A DNA stretch of 64,000 nucleotides from Sphingobium sp. Z007 (GCF_900013425.1 NZ_FBXK01000005.1:1488001-1552000); one strand, 5' to 3'. Positions 31,098-40,567 are shown, counted from the stretch's first letter. Numbers and translations are program-made. The notes: generated by a model from the letters alone, not told the origin.

Positions 31098-34000
31098 ATG
31101 ACCCTGGCGGGACTTTCCCCCGCTGGCGCGCTGATTGTGCGTGCCGGCGAGCCCTTTGCGCTGCAAGTGGGCTATTCCGAAGAGAATGGCGACCTGTCGG
31201 ACCTGACCGGGCGCACCTTCGCGCTGGCTATTCGCTATACCGACCAGACGCAACCGATCCTGGTCATCGACGCCGAGCTGGACGCCCTGGCGCGCACGGC
31301 CGTCGCTTTAGGCACGGCCGAGCAGGCGAGCCAGATCTATGTGGCGGGCCTCACCCGTCGCCTCTCCTACGACTTCATGGAGGTGACGGGCGGCGCAACC
31401 AGCAGCCGCCTGACCGAGCGCGTGGCGGTGGAACCGGGGTCCAACATCGCCGGCAACGTCGTGCCGCAATATATGGACGTGCCGCTGCTGAACGTCACGG
31501 TCGCGGCGCAGCGCAAGATCGTGACGGAGCGCGGGCGACCCGGCTTCGGTGCGGAGCGCCGACTATATGATGCCGGGATCATCGATGAGCCGACGCTGGA
31601 AAAGATGGACCAGCGCTATCTGGCCGCCGGCGCTGAAAGCGCCCGTCCATTCAAAGAGGCGGCCGAGGCGGCCAGGGATGCGGCGGTGGGCAGCGCCACC
31701 TTTGCTGGCGACCGCGCCGATGTCGCGGAAGACGCGGCGGCGCGCGCTGTGGTGACGGAAGGCAATCTCGCCACCACCTACCTGAACTGGTCTGGCGCGC
31801 AGCGGAAACTGGCGACCGGATCGATCGCCGATCCTGACAGCTTCGACAAGCTGGGCGGCAAGGTTGGGCCGGGCGGCTATTACAAGCTGGCCCTGGCCGA
31901 CGGGCAAGAGATACTTCTGCCGTCGGAGGAGCGGGTCCGGGCGGACGTCGCGGCTGCGATCGACACCGCCATCACCCCGCAAAAATGTGGCGCCCTCGCC
32001 GATGGCAGCCGCCGTACGATTGCGGATATGCTGAATTCGCCAGAGGCGCCACGGCGCTACACGAACCTTGCGGACGTGAAGGCAGATTATCCCCATGCGA
32101 CCGCCCTCACTGATCCGTGGGACTGGCTGTGCATCCAGGCCGCCATCAACACGGGCGACGACGTCGCATTCCGCAGCGGCGATTATTGGGTCGGCGAGAA
32201 GCAGATCATCTCCACCATCGCAGGTCAGAGCTTCTACGGCATGTCGGGCCTGGGCGCGAGCGCGAACGAGCCTGCCGTCGGTGGCGCGTTCATCCGGTGG
32301 AGCCCGCCGGCGAACAACACCAGCCAGCCTTGTTGGCACGTGCGCACGAGCCGCCAGCGCTTCGTCGGCATGAAATTCTGCGGCGATGAGAACTCCCCCG
32401 ACAATGTCGCGATCATGGTGCAGAAGAGCGGCAACAGCGACGATATCGACGTGTCGTTCCTGATGAACCAATTTTACGACGTCTATACCGGCATCAAATG
32501 CTACGGGCGCGGCCTGCTCGCCGATCTCAACCAGTTCAGCCATGCCAAGAGTGGTTTTGCGATCATCAGCGACTGGCCGCAGACCGGCGTCGAAGGGTCG
32601 GAGGGCGAGATCGATCCGCGCTATGCCGGACGAGCGCTTCGGATCACGCGCAACCGCCTGCATGCGAGCGGGACGCTGCTGAATATTCGCAACTACATCG
32701 CCCGCAGTGCGTGCGTCTCGCTCAACCATATGGATTTCGGCAACCAGCTGATGGTGGTCGATACTGACTTCGCTGAGGGCGGCTGGCGTCACGGCGATAT
32801 GACGGGCAACATCGCCGACCTTTGCGGCAAAACGATCATCGTCTTTAACCCTGGCACCCGGTGCATCGGGCTGAATGTTAATGGAGGCTCCTTGGGCGGA
32901 GCGACCACCGCAACGGTCGATGGCGCTGCCAAGCGGCCTGCTGCGATCCTGGAGCTTGATGGATGCGTCGAGATCGACGGCGTGACCCTCAACGATGTAA
33001 ACCTCCACGACACCAGCGCCAACGTCATCCAGATCAACAATTCCGAGGGCCGTGACGAGATCGTCGCGAAGAATGTTGGGATTAAGGGCGGCACGATTCG
33101 CGGCATTGGTCAGTCCGGCTCCGCACGATCGCTGATCACATCGGTCTTCGACATCGACGGCCTGGTGATCGATCCGGCGTCCGTGTCAGCGCCCGGCCCT
33201 TCCTTCATCGCCCTAGCGCGATCGGTTGGCCCCAAGACGTTCAGCAGCATATCCCTGGGCGCGGCGTGCGCCATGTCAGCCTTTCGCACCTTTTCCACGG
33301 TCAACATCGCCGGTGTGGTCGAAGGCGTCGAAAAGCTCGCGGATGGATATCTGCGCCATTACATGGGATCAGCCACCCTGTTCGATCAGAATGGCGGCGC
33401 ATCGCCGGAGGGCGTGGTGTCGGCCGGCCCCGCCTCCACCTTCCGCGATGTGGTCAGCGGCCACACTTACACGAAGACCAACGGGACCGGCCCGACGGGA
33501 TGGAAGGTCGATCCCCAGTCGGGCGCGAACAGCGATATCACATCGATGACGGGTCTGACGACGATCACCGTCAGCCATCCGACCGGCGCGGCGATCTCCT
33601 ATATCGATTCCCTGTCCGGCCAGTTCGCGCTGCTCCGCTTCCGAAGTGCCGGCGTCAATTGCTGGGACGTGGGCAAGAATGCCGAGCCGCGCGCCGGCGG
33701 CGGCAGTGGCGACAACTGGACCATGCGGCGCGCCGATGACGCTGGCACCCTGGTCACCACGCAAAAGGTCATCCGGTCGAACGGCGAATTCTCGAACGCC
33801 GGTAACATCCTGCCAATGACCGACAATGCGCATACGCTGGGCGCCAGCGCCTATCGCTTTACCGTCGCCTATGTCTCCACCGGGGCCATCAACACGTCCG
33901 ACGAGCGATCGAAGCGCGACATCGGCACGATCACCGATGAGCTGCTGGACGCCTGGGCGGCCGTGGAATGGAAGGCCTATCGCTTCAACGACGCCTATGC

Positions 34001-34385
34001 GGCGAAGGGCGATGACGCCCGCTGGCATTTTGGCGCGGTCGCGCAGCAGGTCCGCGACGCGATCGATGCGCGGCTGGGCACCGGGGCGGCGATCCGGCTG
34101 GGCCTCGTTTGCTACGACGAGTGGGACGAGCAGCCTGAGATCAGATTGCCGGTCATGGCGCGCCGCGAGGTCGAGGACGAAACGGGCCAGCTGATCACCG
34201 AAGACTATGAAACCGGGGAAACCTACATCGACACGCCGTATCGCGCCGCGGGCAACCTGTGGGGCCTGCGATACGACGAATGTCTGGTGGTCGAGGCCGC
34301 CTTCCAGCGCCGCCGGCTTGATCGCATCGAGGCGATGATTGCAGCCACAGGAAGCGCTGATGTCCAAGGCGCGACGGCGCAGTGA
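31098..34385 (+). CDS. tail fibre with C-terminal S74 intramolecular chaperone
   Basis: 1095 residues. The N-terminus (about 1-180) is beta-rich and probably attaches to the tail; the middle (about 310-780) has a pectate-lyase/beta-helix look with many short Gly/Asn strands; the C-terminus (about 930-1050) is a peptidase S74 domain with TSDERSKRDI, where Ser and Lys form the self-cleaving pair, then WKAYRFNDAY and HFGAVAQQVRDAIDA. The chaperone trimerises the fibre and is cut off. The middle may bind or cut surface polysaccharide; no active site could be assigned. Confidence 0.87.
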   Translation: MTLAGLSPAGALIVRAGEPFALQVGYSEENGDLSDLTGRTFALAIRYTDQTQPILVIDAELDALARTAVALGTAEQASQIYVAGLTRRLSYDFMEVTGGATSSRLTERVAVEPGSNIAGNVVPQYMDVPLLNVTVAAQRKIVTERGRPGFGAERRLYDAGIIDEPTLEKMDQRYLAAGAESARPFKEAAEAARDAAVGSATFAGDRADVAEDAAARAVVTEGNLATTYLNWSGAQRKLATGSIADPDSFDKLGGKVGPGGYYKLALADGQEILLPSEERVRADVAAAIDTAITPQKCGALADGSRRTIADMLNSPEAPRRYTNLADVKADYPHATALTDPWDWLCIQAAINTGDDVAFRSGDYWVGEKQIISTIAGQSFYGMSGLGASANEPAVGGAFIRWSPPANNTSQPCWHVRTSRQRFVGMKFCGDENSPDNVAIMVQKSGNSDDIDVSFLMNQFYDVYTGIKCYGRGLLADLNQFSHAKSGFAIISDWPQTGVEGSEGEIDPRYAGRALRITRNRLHASGTLLNIRNYIARSACVSLNHMDFGNQLMVVDTDFAEGGWRHGDMTGNIADLCGKTIIVFNPGTRCIGLNVNGGSLGGATTATVDGAAKRPAAILELDGCVEIDGVTLNDVNLHDTSANVIQINNSEGRDEIVAKNVGIKGGTIRGIGQSGSARSLITSVFDIDGLVIDPASVSAPGPSFIALARSVGPKTFSSISLGAACAMSAFRTFSTVNIAGVVEGVEKLADGYLRHYMGSATLFDQNGGASPEGVVSAGPASTFRDVVSGHTYTKTNGTGPTGWKVDPQSGANSDITSMTGLTTITVSHPTGAAISYIDSLSGQFALLRFRSAGVNCWDVGKNAEPRAGGGSGDNWTMRRADDAGTLVTTQKVIRSNGEFSNAGNILPMTDNAHTLGASAYRFTVAYVSTGAINTSDERSKRDIGTITDELLDAWAAVEWKAYRFNDAYAAKGDDARWHFGAVAQQVRDAIDARLGTGAAIRLGLVCYDEWDEQPEIRLPVMARREVEDETGQLITEDYETGETYIDTPYRAAGNLWGLRYDECLVVEAAFQRRRLDRIEAMIAATGSADVQGATAQ

Positions 34386-34819
34386 TGGACGATACCGGAA
34401 TCGCGACCGATGTCGCGAAAGTAGCGGCGGGCAGCTTTAGCGCTGGCGGTGGCTTCTTTGCGCTTCGCTGGATCGTCGGGGTCATCACACGATGGTCGGA
34501 ACGCCGCGCCGCGCGCCTCGACGCGCAGGAAGAGCGCGCGGACCGGGAATGGCAGCAAATCCGGGAAGAGATCAAGCAGCAGCTGGCTGACGCGCTTAAG
34601 CGGGTCGGGACGGTGGAACGTCAGAACCTCGCCCTCCGGCGGGCCTTCAATCATGTCGCCGGGGCGCTGCTGAGAATCGAGCCAAAGCACACCGCTCTGG
34701 CCGAAGCCGACCATCTATTGGCCGCATCTTTCCCGGTGGATTTCGATCTCGCCATGGCACGCGCGGAGGCGGCCCTCGACCAAGCGCAATCGGCGCCAGC
34801 CACAGGGGACGAACGATGA
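34385..34819 (+). CDS. membrane-anchored coiled-coil protein of the lysis cassette
   Basis: 144 residues from ATG 34385 (a GTG at 34382 overlaps the fibre stop as GTGA and is an alternative). One hydrophobic segment at about 16-34 (SFSAGGGFFALRWIVGVIT), then a long charged coiled coil (RRAARLDAQEERADREWQQI, REEIKQQLADALKRV). Its position just before the endolysin suggests a holin partner or spanin-like component, but no family is recognised. Confidence 0.6.
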   Translation: MDDTGIATDVAKVAAGSFSAGGGFFALRWIVGVITRWSERRAARLDAQEERADREWQQIREEIKQQLADALKRVGTVERQNLALRRAFNHVAGALLRIEPKHTALAEADHLLAASFPVDFDLAMARAEAALDQAQSAPATGDER

Positions 34820-34858
34820 GCATCAAAAGCAGCTGCAATTGAAACAAGGGAGGTTCCG

Positions 34859-35335
34859 ATGACCTATTCACTCGGCGCGAAATCGAATGCGGCGCTTGTC
34901 GGCGTGCACCCGATCATCGTGAGCGTCGTGCGCGCGGCGATATCCATCACCGAACAAGACTTTACCGTCTTCGAGGGTGTCCGGTCGCTGGCGACGCAGA
35001 AGGAGTATATGAAGCGCGGCGTGACCAGGACGCTCGCGTCCAAACACTTGCGCCAGCCCGACGGGAAAGGCCATGCCGTCGATCTGGTCCCATGGATCGC
35101 CGGCCAGCCCAGGTGGGAATGGGAGCCGATCTACCGGATCGCTGTTGCGATGGATAAGGCTGCAACGGCGCAGGGCGTCGCGCACCGCATCCGCTGGGGA
35201 GGCATCTGGGATCGGACGATGGCGCAATATGGGACCGATGCGCCGCAGAGCATGAAAGAGGCGGTCGCCGCCTACTGCAAGCGGCATCCTGGCCCGGATT
35301 TCATTGATGGCCCGCATTATGAGCTGGTGCCGTGA
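34859..35335 (+). CDS. endolysin, M15-family peptidase
   Basis: 158 residues. Peptidase M15 motifs: FEGVRSLATQ (38-47), SKH (61-63) and GHAVD (71-75), and a C-terminal DGPHYEL (about 150-156); His63, Asp75 and the last His are the expected zinc ligands. Cleaves the L-Ala-D-Glu or related peptide bond of peptidoglycan. No signal peptide, so it needs a holin. Strong site GGGAGG before the ATG. Confidence 0.9.
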   Translation: MTYSLGAKSNAALVGVHPIIVSVVRAAISITEQDFTVFEGVRSLATQKEYMKRGVTRTLASKHLRQPDGKGHAVDLVPWIAGQPRWEWEPIYRIAVAMDKAATAQGVAHRIRWGGIWDRTMAQYGTDAPQSMKEAVAAYCKRHPGPDFIDGPHYELVP

Positions 35336-35610
35336 CCGGCTTCCGCGATCCCAAGTTCATCATTGCCTACACGATCATCATCGGATTCGCAGCGGCCTAC
35401 ATCCACAACCCCGACGACACGATGAAGGGCGCGCTGATCGCGGCTTTCGCTGGGGCATGGGGCTATTATCTCGGTTCGAGCAACGGCAGCAATGTCGTGC
35501 GGGAGCAAGTGGGCCAGGCGCTCGCTATCGCCGCTGCGGCACAGCCTTCGGCCGATCGCCCTGACGTTGTGCTGAAGCCGGGTGAAACGGCGCAGGCGGG
35601 GGATAGGTAA
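35332..35610 (+). CDS. holin-like small membrane protein
   Basis: 92 residues, GTG start overlapping the endolysin stop (GTGA). Two hydrophobic segments at about 9-24 (FIIAYTIIIGFAAAYI) and 34-48 (ALIAAFAGAWGYYLG) separated by a short polar turn, then a soluble tail. Size, two membrane helices and location next to the endolysin suggest a class II holin; not proven. Confidence 0.6.
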   Translation: MTGFRDPKFIIAYTIIIGFAAAYIHNPDDTMKGALIAAFAGAWGYYLGSSNGSNVVREQVGQALAIAAAAQPSADRPDVVLKPGETAQAGDR

Positions 35611-35822
35611 TGGGCTTCGGTAAAATGGCGCGCGGCCTCAATAAGGTCGGGCTTGCGCTGGAAGCGACCGGCTACGTCTGGCGCGGTGGCGCTGCATTGT
35701 GGCGGCTGGTCCGTGGCCGGCGGTCAGAAGAGCCATCTGCCGATCGCGCGAGCGGCATTGACCAGGCCGATGCCGATTCCGGCCAGCATAGCACCGCCGA
35801 TCACGATCATCTCCAGCGCTGA
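35610..35822 (+). CDS. small hypothetical protein after the lysis genes
   Basis: 70 residues; TAATG overlap with the holin-like gene. Amphipathic N-terminal part (KVGLALEATGYVWRGGAALW), acidic hydrophilic tail. The 3' half overlaps an antisense 37-residue membrane-like frame (35837-35724), so which one is expressed there is uncertain. Confidence 0.4.
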   Translation: MGFGKMARGLNKVGLALEATGYVWRGGAALWRLVRGRRSEEPSADRASGIDQADADSGQHSTADHDHLQR

Positions 35823-35837
35823 TAGCAGCCTCCTCAT
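35724..35837 (-). CDS. possible 37-residue antisense membrane peptide
   Basis: On the minus strand ATG 35837 opens MRRLLSALEMIVIGGAML, then AGIGIGLVNAARAIGRWLF: a single membrane helix with basic ends and good codon use (many ATC, GGC, CTG). No clear ribosome site, and it is antisense to the 70-residue gene. Listed as a candidate only. Confidence 0.25.
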   Translation of the reverse strand: MRRLLSALEMIVIGGAMLAGIGIGLVNAARAIGRWLF

Positions 35838-35864
35838 CTTTTCTTCATAGCCAAGGATATCTCC

Positions 35865-36413
35865 ATGACCATCTTTCGATTGGCGTGCGCGCTGGCGCTC
35901 GCCCTGTTGGTGACGCCCGGCCTCGCCCAGACTACCGGATCGTCCGTTCAGGCCCCGAACGGCTGGGCGCCGATGCATGCCCCATGCGTCAAGCAGGTCG
36001 ACGGCACCTGTGTCCCCGTGTCTGCTGCTGCGCCCCTGCCGGTGACATCGGGGTCAGATGGCACCACCGCGCGCAGCTTGCGCACTGACAGCCGGGGCGG
36101 ACTGGTCCCGGCGCAGGGCGTCGTCGCGTCCACTCGCACGACGCTGACCGCCAGCACTGCGACCGCGATCGAGGCGGGGGGCGTGTCAGTACGAACGCTG
36201 GAGAGCATCTTCACCGAGGCCGCGCTGACCGCGAACGTCTATATCTGCACCACGCAGGCCACCAGCTGCTCCGCGGCAATCTATGACTTCCTGATCCCGA
36301 GCGGCGCGGGGGCAGGGACCGTCTTCACTCCGCCCTTTGCAACCACGGGGCGGCTCTACGCCTTTTCGACCGGCACTCCGGTGCTGGTCGTCAATAGCTG
36401 GACCGCGCCGTGA
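35865..36413 (+). CDS. exported protein at the end of the late operon
   Basis: 182 residues with signal peptide MTIFRLACALALALLV-TPGLAQ (cleavage after about residue 21). Mature part beta-rich, Thr/Ala-rich, with four cysteines (APCVKQVDGTCVP; YICTTQATSC) that could form two disulfides. Site AAGGATATCTCC before the ATG. Overlaps the next gene by GTGA. Not recognised; either a virion surface protein exported abnormally or, more likely, a periplasmic/secreted lysogeny factor. Confidence 0.65.
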   Translation: MTIFRLACALALALLVTPGLAQTTGSSVQAPNGWAPMHAPCVKQVDGTCVPVSAAAPLPVTSGSDGTTARSLRTDSRGGLVPAQGVVASTRTTLTASTATAIEAGGVSVRTLESIFTEAALTANVYICTTQATSCSAAIYDFLIPSGAGAGTVFTPPFATTGRLYAFSTGTPVLVVNSWTAP

Positions 36414-37801
36414 TCCGGCGCGCACTCCTGTGGCTGGCCCTGCTTTCGCAGGCGTTGGCTCCGATCGCGGCCGAGGCGCAGCAGACCGTCAATCGTCCTG
36501 TCGTCCAGCGCCAGGTCGGGCTGCGGGCCGGGACGGCTGTCGCTATTCTGCGCACAGTCCCGATCAGCGCATATGAGGCGTATGTTATCGCGCCGCACGC
36601 GACGCTGGGCGCGGTGGCGTTGCACCTTATCTACGGCAATGGCACCAATCCCGTCGATCAGACGCCTGCGGATAGTCTGGGCGCGCCGTTCGGCGGGTGG
36701 CGCATCCAGGGCTTCCGCACATTGCCGTCGGTCGCGAGCAACCCCGTGACGGAATATAGCGAGATCATCTATTCGGGCGTCGGCAGCCAGGAGTATGCGA
36801 TCAACGTCAATAACGTCTATGGGGGCACCTATCATGGTGGCCTGAACAGCTATGTTCAGACCGGCCCGGATATGACCCAGGCAGCGATGCTGCCAGCGAT
36901 GCAGCTCGATCATACTGCGACGATCAGTTGGACCGGCGGCGAGGTGGCGCAACTGACTGGCGGGCTGGAGTTCCTTAGCCAGGGCGTCACGCGGACTACA
37001 CACCGCATGGTTGCACCCCACAACACCCTGACCGTCGCGCTGGCATTGTTTCAGTTAAGCCCGGCCTACACCCGCGCATCGACGGACCTTGGCGCGACCT
37101 GGGCCGATGTCAGCGCGGGCGGCTATTACGACACTTCGGCGGTTAATGAGGTCTGGTGGCGCAACCCGACGACCGGGACGATCGCCAAGGTGTTGCTCGA
37201 TCGCGCTGGCGCCACCAATTTCGAGGAAAGCAATTTCGACGTCAGCGTAAGCCGCGTCAAATATCGCGCACGCTTCGACACGCCTTCGAGTGGCAATTTC
37301 GGTGACCAGACGGTGCGGGCCACCTACAGCTTCGCCGCCAGCGAGCCAGACCCAATACCGTCGTGGTCCCCCTTCACAGACAGCTTCAACGCCAGCAATC
37401 CGAGCCAAGCCGGATCGCCGCTGGGCTGGACGCGCGTTAGTGCGCCTGCCCCGAACTCCGTCGTGTCGGGCGGCAATTGGACCGTCACGGGCCTTTCCGG
37501 GTCGCTGCAGCGGTTCGTTCGCGACGCTCCGCTCCCTCCTGGCACCTATCATCTCGATGTCGATTACAGCACGGGAGGCGCCTACAGCGCCGGGGGGGTC
37601 AAGATCGCGATCACGTCCGACGGATCGGGCACGGGCGCAATCGTCGCGACCAGCAGCTTCAATTCCGCATCGCCGACAACCAAGACGATCGATTTTGTGG
37701 TGCCGACCGGACAATCGGGCTACATCACATTCGAAGCATCGACCACGCTGGCGCGGTCATGGACTGCAAGCGAATTGCGCGTGACGGGGGCGCCAGACTA
37801 G
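36410..37801 (+). CDS. large exported beta-rich protein
   Basis: 463 residues, GTG start overlapping the previous stop. Signal peptide MIRRALLWLALLSQALAP-IAAEAQ (cut after about residue 24). Middle part has many Tyr/Asn/Gly strands (EYAINVNNVYGGTYHGGLNS); residues about 325-460 look like a carbohydrate-binding or discoidin-like beta sandwich (FTDSFNASNPSQAGSPLGWT, TYHLDVDYSTGG, SGYITFEAS). Coupled to the preceding exported protein, suggesting they act together. Function not recognised. Confidence 0.65.
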   Translation: MIRRALLWLALLSQALAPIAAEAQQTVNRPVVQRQVGLRAGTAVAILRTVPISAYEAYVIAPHATLGAVALHLIYGNGTNPVDQTPADSLGAPFGGWRIQGFRTLPSVASNPVTEYSEIIYSGVGSQEYAINVNNVYGGTYHGGLNSYVQTGPDMTQAAMLPAMQLDHTATISWTGGEVAQLTGGLEFLSQGVTRTTHRMVAPHNTLTVALALFQLSPAYTRASTDLGATWADVSAGGYYDTSAVNEVWWRNPTTGTIAKVLLDRAGATNFEESNFDVSVSRVKYRARFDTPSSGNFGDQTVRATYSFAASEPDPIPSWSPFTDSFNASNPSQAGSPLGWTRVSAPAPNSVVSGGNWTVTGLSGSLQRFVRDAPLPPGTYHLDVDYSTGGAYSAGGVKIAITSDGSGTGAIVATSSFNSASPTTKTIDFVVPTGQSGYITFEASTTLARSWTASELRVTGAPD

Positions 37802-37947
37802 GTTCATTCATGCTCGGCTACAGCAAAAACCCGCCGACGATCAGGAACGCCAACACCCATAGCGGAACCCATATCCATGGGCGGGCGTCGCCTTTGACGT
37901 GCTGGCGTTGCCGGGCAGCTGAGGCCTAAGGCTATTCTGTCGTAGAT

Positions 37948-39183
37948 TCATGCATCTTTCAGAATCGTGCGCGCTGTCGGCATTACCCTGCCCATGGTTG
38001 CCGATTGCAATGCAGCGCCGCTCCGCAATTGTATGGTCATCTCGTCCCCCATGATGTCGATGCGATCAATAAGCCGCGATAGGGCGCCGGTCAGCGATCC
38101 GGGGCGGCCGTCGACCGCTATGACATAACCTACGGCCGCAACAGCCGTCACGACCGCATGCTCCAGTTCCGCCGCCCGAAATCTGTCGCCAGGACTGGAG
38201 CCGACGCCATAGCGCTGGCGTGATGGGACATAGTAGCGATGCGTCGTCCGCGCGCGTCGACAGATGATATGGATCATGCTTGCTCCATGTCGATCATGGA
38301 GCAATGGATAGAGAGGGGCTTCCGCCGGTAGGCGCAACGCCGGACGGCGTCGGCGAGACATTTTGTCAATCGCATCGGCAGCCTTATCCCATTCACGCGC
38401 TGTAACGATAGGGGGGTGGATTCCAGGCAGGAATTGCCCTTTGTGCGGCAGGTCGCCAAGGTAGAGGCGGTTGCGCAATATGCGCATGACCTGCCAGCCA
38501 TTGATAGACCGACCCCATGTGTTAAGCGCGCCCATGCGCGTTATCTCGTCCGCTACTTCCTTCGCCGATCCCATCGTCGGGTAGCGGCGGAAAATGTGGC
38601 GCACGAACCTTGCCTGATCCTCATTGACCGTAAGGATCGAATTGGCGACGTGATAACCATAGGGCGCCGGTCCCTGCCAAAGCCCCCGCGCGCGTGCCCC
38701 GGCGAACCAGTCCTTTAGCCGCTCGCTTGTCAATTCGCGTTCGAATTGGGCAAAGGAGAGCAGGATGTTGAGCGTCAGGCGACCCATGCTGTTGGCGGTG
38801 TTAAACGCCTGTGTCACCGCCACAAATTTGACGCCGTGGGCCTCCAAATGCTCGACCAGGCCCACAAAATCGCGAAGTGAGCGTGACAGGCGATCGATCT
38901 TATACACGACGATCATGTCGACCTGCCCCGCCTCAACCGCGGCAATCAGATTTTGCAAGGCCGGGCGGCGCAAGGTGCCGCCCGAATATCCCGGATCGTC
39001 ATAATGCTCCAGGAGGGTGGTCCATCCCTCGCCCGCCTGACTGGCAATGTATTTTTCGCAAAGGTCGCGCTGGTTTTCGATCGTACCCAACTGGACGTCG
39101 GCCCGCTCCTCGGCCGACTTACGGGTATAGATGGCGCAGCGCGTCGCGCGCCCTTGGTTACTTGCCAAGCTGTCCCGCCACAT
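37948..39183 (-). CDS. large serine recombinase
   Basis: 411 residues from ATG 39183 (TTG at 39168 is an alternative). N-terminal resolvase domain with the nucleophile Ser23 in IYTRKS, then DMIVVYKIDRLSRSLRDF and FERELTSERLKDW (about 90-180); recombinase domain with GPAPYGYHV and LGDLPHKGQFLPGIHPPIVT (about 195-310); C-terminus LYPLLHDRHGASMIHI, HRYYVPSRQ without the zinc ribbon Cys. Such enzymes integrate or excise DNA on their own. It is a second recombinase in this prophage and may have moved the right-end block. Confidence 0.88.
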   Translation of the reverse strand: MWRDSLASNQGRATRCAIYTRKSAEERADVQLGTIENQRDLCEKYIASQAGEGWTTLLEHYDDPGYSGGTLRRPALQNLIAAVEAGQVDMIVVYKIDRLSRSLRDFVGLVEHLEAHGVKFVAVTQAFNTANSMGRLTLNILLSFAQFERELTSERLKDWFAGARARGLWQGPAPYGYHVANSILTVNEDQARFVRHIFRRYPTMGSAKEVADEITRMGALNTWGRSINGWQVMRILRNRLYLGDLPHKGQFLPGIHPPIVTAREWDKAADAIDKMSRRRRPALRLPAEAPLYPLLHDRHGASMIHIICRRARTTHRYYVPSRQRYGVGSSPGDRFRAAELEHAVVTAVAAVGYVIAVDGRPGSLTGALSRLIDRIDIMGDEMTIQLRSGAALQSATMGRVMPTARTILKDA

Positions 39184-39391
39184 GGGCGCGAACATCTTGG
39201 GCCAACGCCCGCAGCAGGCCGGCCTGTTCGTCCAGATCATCGGCCAATTCGGCATATAGCGTCGGCGGCCCCTCCGACTGGCCCGCTGCCCAGCGCTGCA
39301 TCGTGCGCAAGTTGATGCCTTTCTGCCGCGCCATCTCGGAGATCCAGCGTGGGCCATAAAGGGCCTCGCCTATACGATGGAGTAGGCTCAT
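39158..39391 (-). CDS. small helix-turn-helix protein upstream of the serine recombinase
   Basis: 77 residues. Helix-turn-helix at about 14-38 (GPRWISEMARQKGINLRTMQRW), then an acidic helix (YAELADDLDEQAGLLRAL). ATGA overlap with the upstream gene and a 26-base overlap with the recombinase start. Probably a regulator or accessory factor of the recombinase; inferred from context. Confidence 0.65.
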   Translation of the reverse strand: MSLLHRIGEALYGPRWISEMARQKGINLRTMQRWAAGQSEGPPTLYAELADDLDEQAGLLRALAQDVRAHVAGQLGK

Positions 39392-40041
39392 TGGTCAGTC
39401 TTCCTTGCTTGTAGCAGGGCGGCCAGCACATGATTTGCGCTGCTGTTGCGCCATGTGATCCACCACGCGGCGTTGCGGATGTGCTGCAATTCGATGAGCG
39501 CCGAGTTGAGCAGGTCGATCGCCGTGTTTCCAGGATCGGCGGATCGCAGCGCATCGGCGTGAGATAGGGCGTCGGCGATCATGTGATCCCGGATCGCATT
39601 AGCCCACGCCAGTTGTTTCGGCGATCCGATGAGCGGCGGGAGCGGTACAATGCGTGTCGATCTGCGAGTGATCTTGGGGCGGGACGCTATCCACGCAATT
39701 GCCGCCCTGCGACGAATCGCTGCCTGCCGCAGTTGAGTGAGCCGGGGGATCAGCTTATGGATTTCCTCCCACCGCGCGGCCGGGATCAGCCAGTCCCGAT
39801 TGCTTGCCCCATCATAACGATGGTGCGCCCAGCGGACAGCGCCCAACGGACGTATGATCTGGAGCATGCCCGCTTCCGGGCGGACGACGATTGTTCTCCA
39901 TAGCACGACCGGAAACAGCCAAGCCCCAGCCTCATCATGGCCTGCCGACCAATCTGCAAACCAGGCGCCATCCTCATGGCGCTGTTGGTTCATGTCGCCG
40001 CGCGGGGCGGCGACATGAAATCTGGCGTTGATCGTGCTCAT
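39388..40041 (-). CDS. hypothetical protein with GSxKQxAWAxxIR motif (A)
   Basis: 217 residues. N-terminal part is Trp/Arg-rich (WFADWSAGHDEAGAWLF, AVRWAHHRYDG). At about residue 136 comes LIGSPKQLAWANAIRDHMI, matching LTGSEKQVAWADSIR in the next gene upstream, and the C-terminus has RNAAWWITWRNSSA. I recall this GSxKQxxWAxxIR motif in accessory-genome proteins of unknown function. Coupled to both neighbours (ATGA at 39388 and 40038). Confidence 0.6.
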   Translation of the reverse strand: MSTINARFHVAAPRGDMNQQRHEDGAWFADWSAGHDEAGAWLFPVVLWRTIVVRPEAGMLQIIRPLGAVRWAHHRYDGASNRDWLIPAARWEEIHKLIPRLTQLRQAAIRRRAAIAWIASRPKITRRSTRIVPLPPLIGSPKQLAWANAIRDHMIADALSHADALRSADPGNTAIDLLNSALIELQHIRNAAWWITWRNSSANHVLAALLQARKTDQ

Positions 40042-40418
40042 TTGCCACGCGTCAGGGCAAAGACGGTGGCGGAGGACTTACTGCCGCCAGCAGCATCGAT
40101 CCATGCCTTAGCGGTTTCGACCTGCCCCAAAACCTGCGAAAGCTTGTCCAGACCGTCCGAAAGGCTGGCCATGGCGACTTCCCATTCCGGCGTCACGAAA
40201 CAGCAGTTGGCTAATATTGTATCGCCAGCGCGGACTTTGCCCAGGACGATATTGCGAATAAAATCTTCAACCGAGGCGGTTCTGATGCTGTCTGCCCATG
40301 CCACCTGCTTTTCCGATCCGGTCAATACCGGAGCATCCACGATTTCGACTTGATAGCCGTTGATGCTGGTGACGCCGTCGGCGGCGGTGCGAGTGATTGG
40401 GTTGATCTTGATCTGCAT
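40038..40418 (-). CDS. hypothetical protein with GSxKQxAWAxxIR motif (B)
   Basis: 126 residues from ATG 40418, chosen because GGAGG lies seven bases upstream (an in-frame ATG at 40430 overlaps that site). Motif LTGSEKQVAWADSIR at about 32-46; C-terminal AKAWIDAAGGSKSSA resembles the WWITWRNSSA end of the next protein. The two look like diverged paralogues or halves of one system. Unknown function. Confidence 0.62.
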   Translation of the reverse strand: MQIKINPITRTAADGVTSINGYQVEIVDAPVLTGSEKQVAWADSIRTASVEDFIRNIVLGKVRAGDTILANCCFVTPEWEVAMASLSDGLDKLSQVLGQVETAKAWIDAAGGSKSSATVFALTRGK

Positions 40419-40567
40419 TTCGGCCTCCATGCCGTTGTTGGATGCGGCCTATCGCCGCTTCCATGTCGTATTATTACGACATCAAATCACAGCCGTCAAC
40501 CGAAATATGCAACAGGAAACCAATGTGGAGGACGCCGGCGCCGAGCCATTTAATGCCCGTCCAAATC

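Noticed and set aside
37818..37927. Minus-strand frame ending in a hydrophobic helix (PLWVLAFLIVGGFLL)
   Set aside because: Looks like a membrane peptide but has no ATG, GTG or TTG start after the preceding stop; possibly a remnant.
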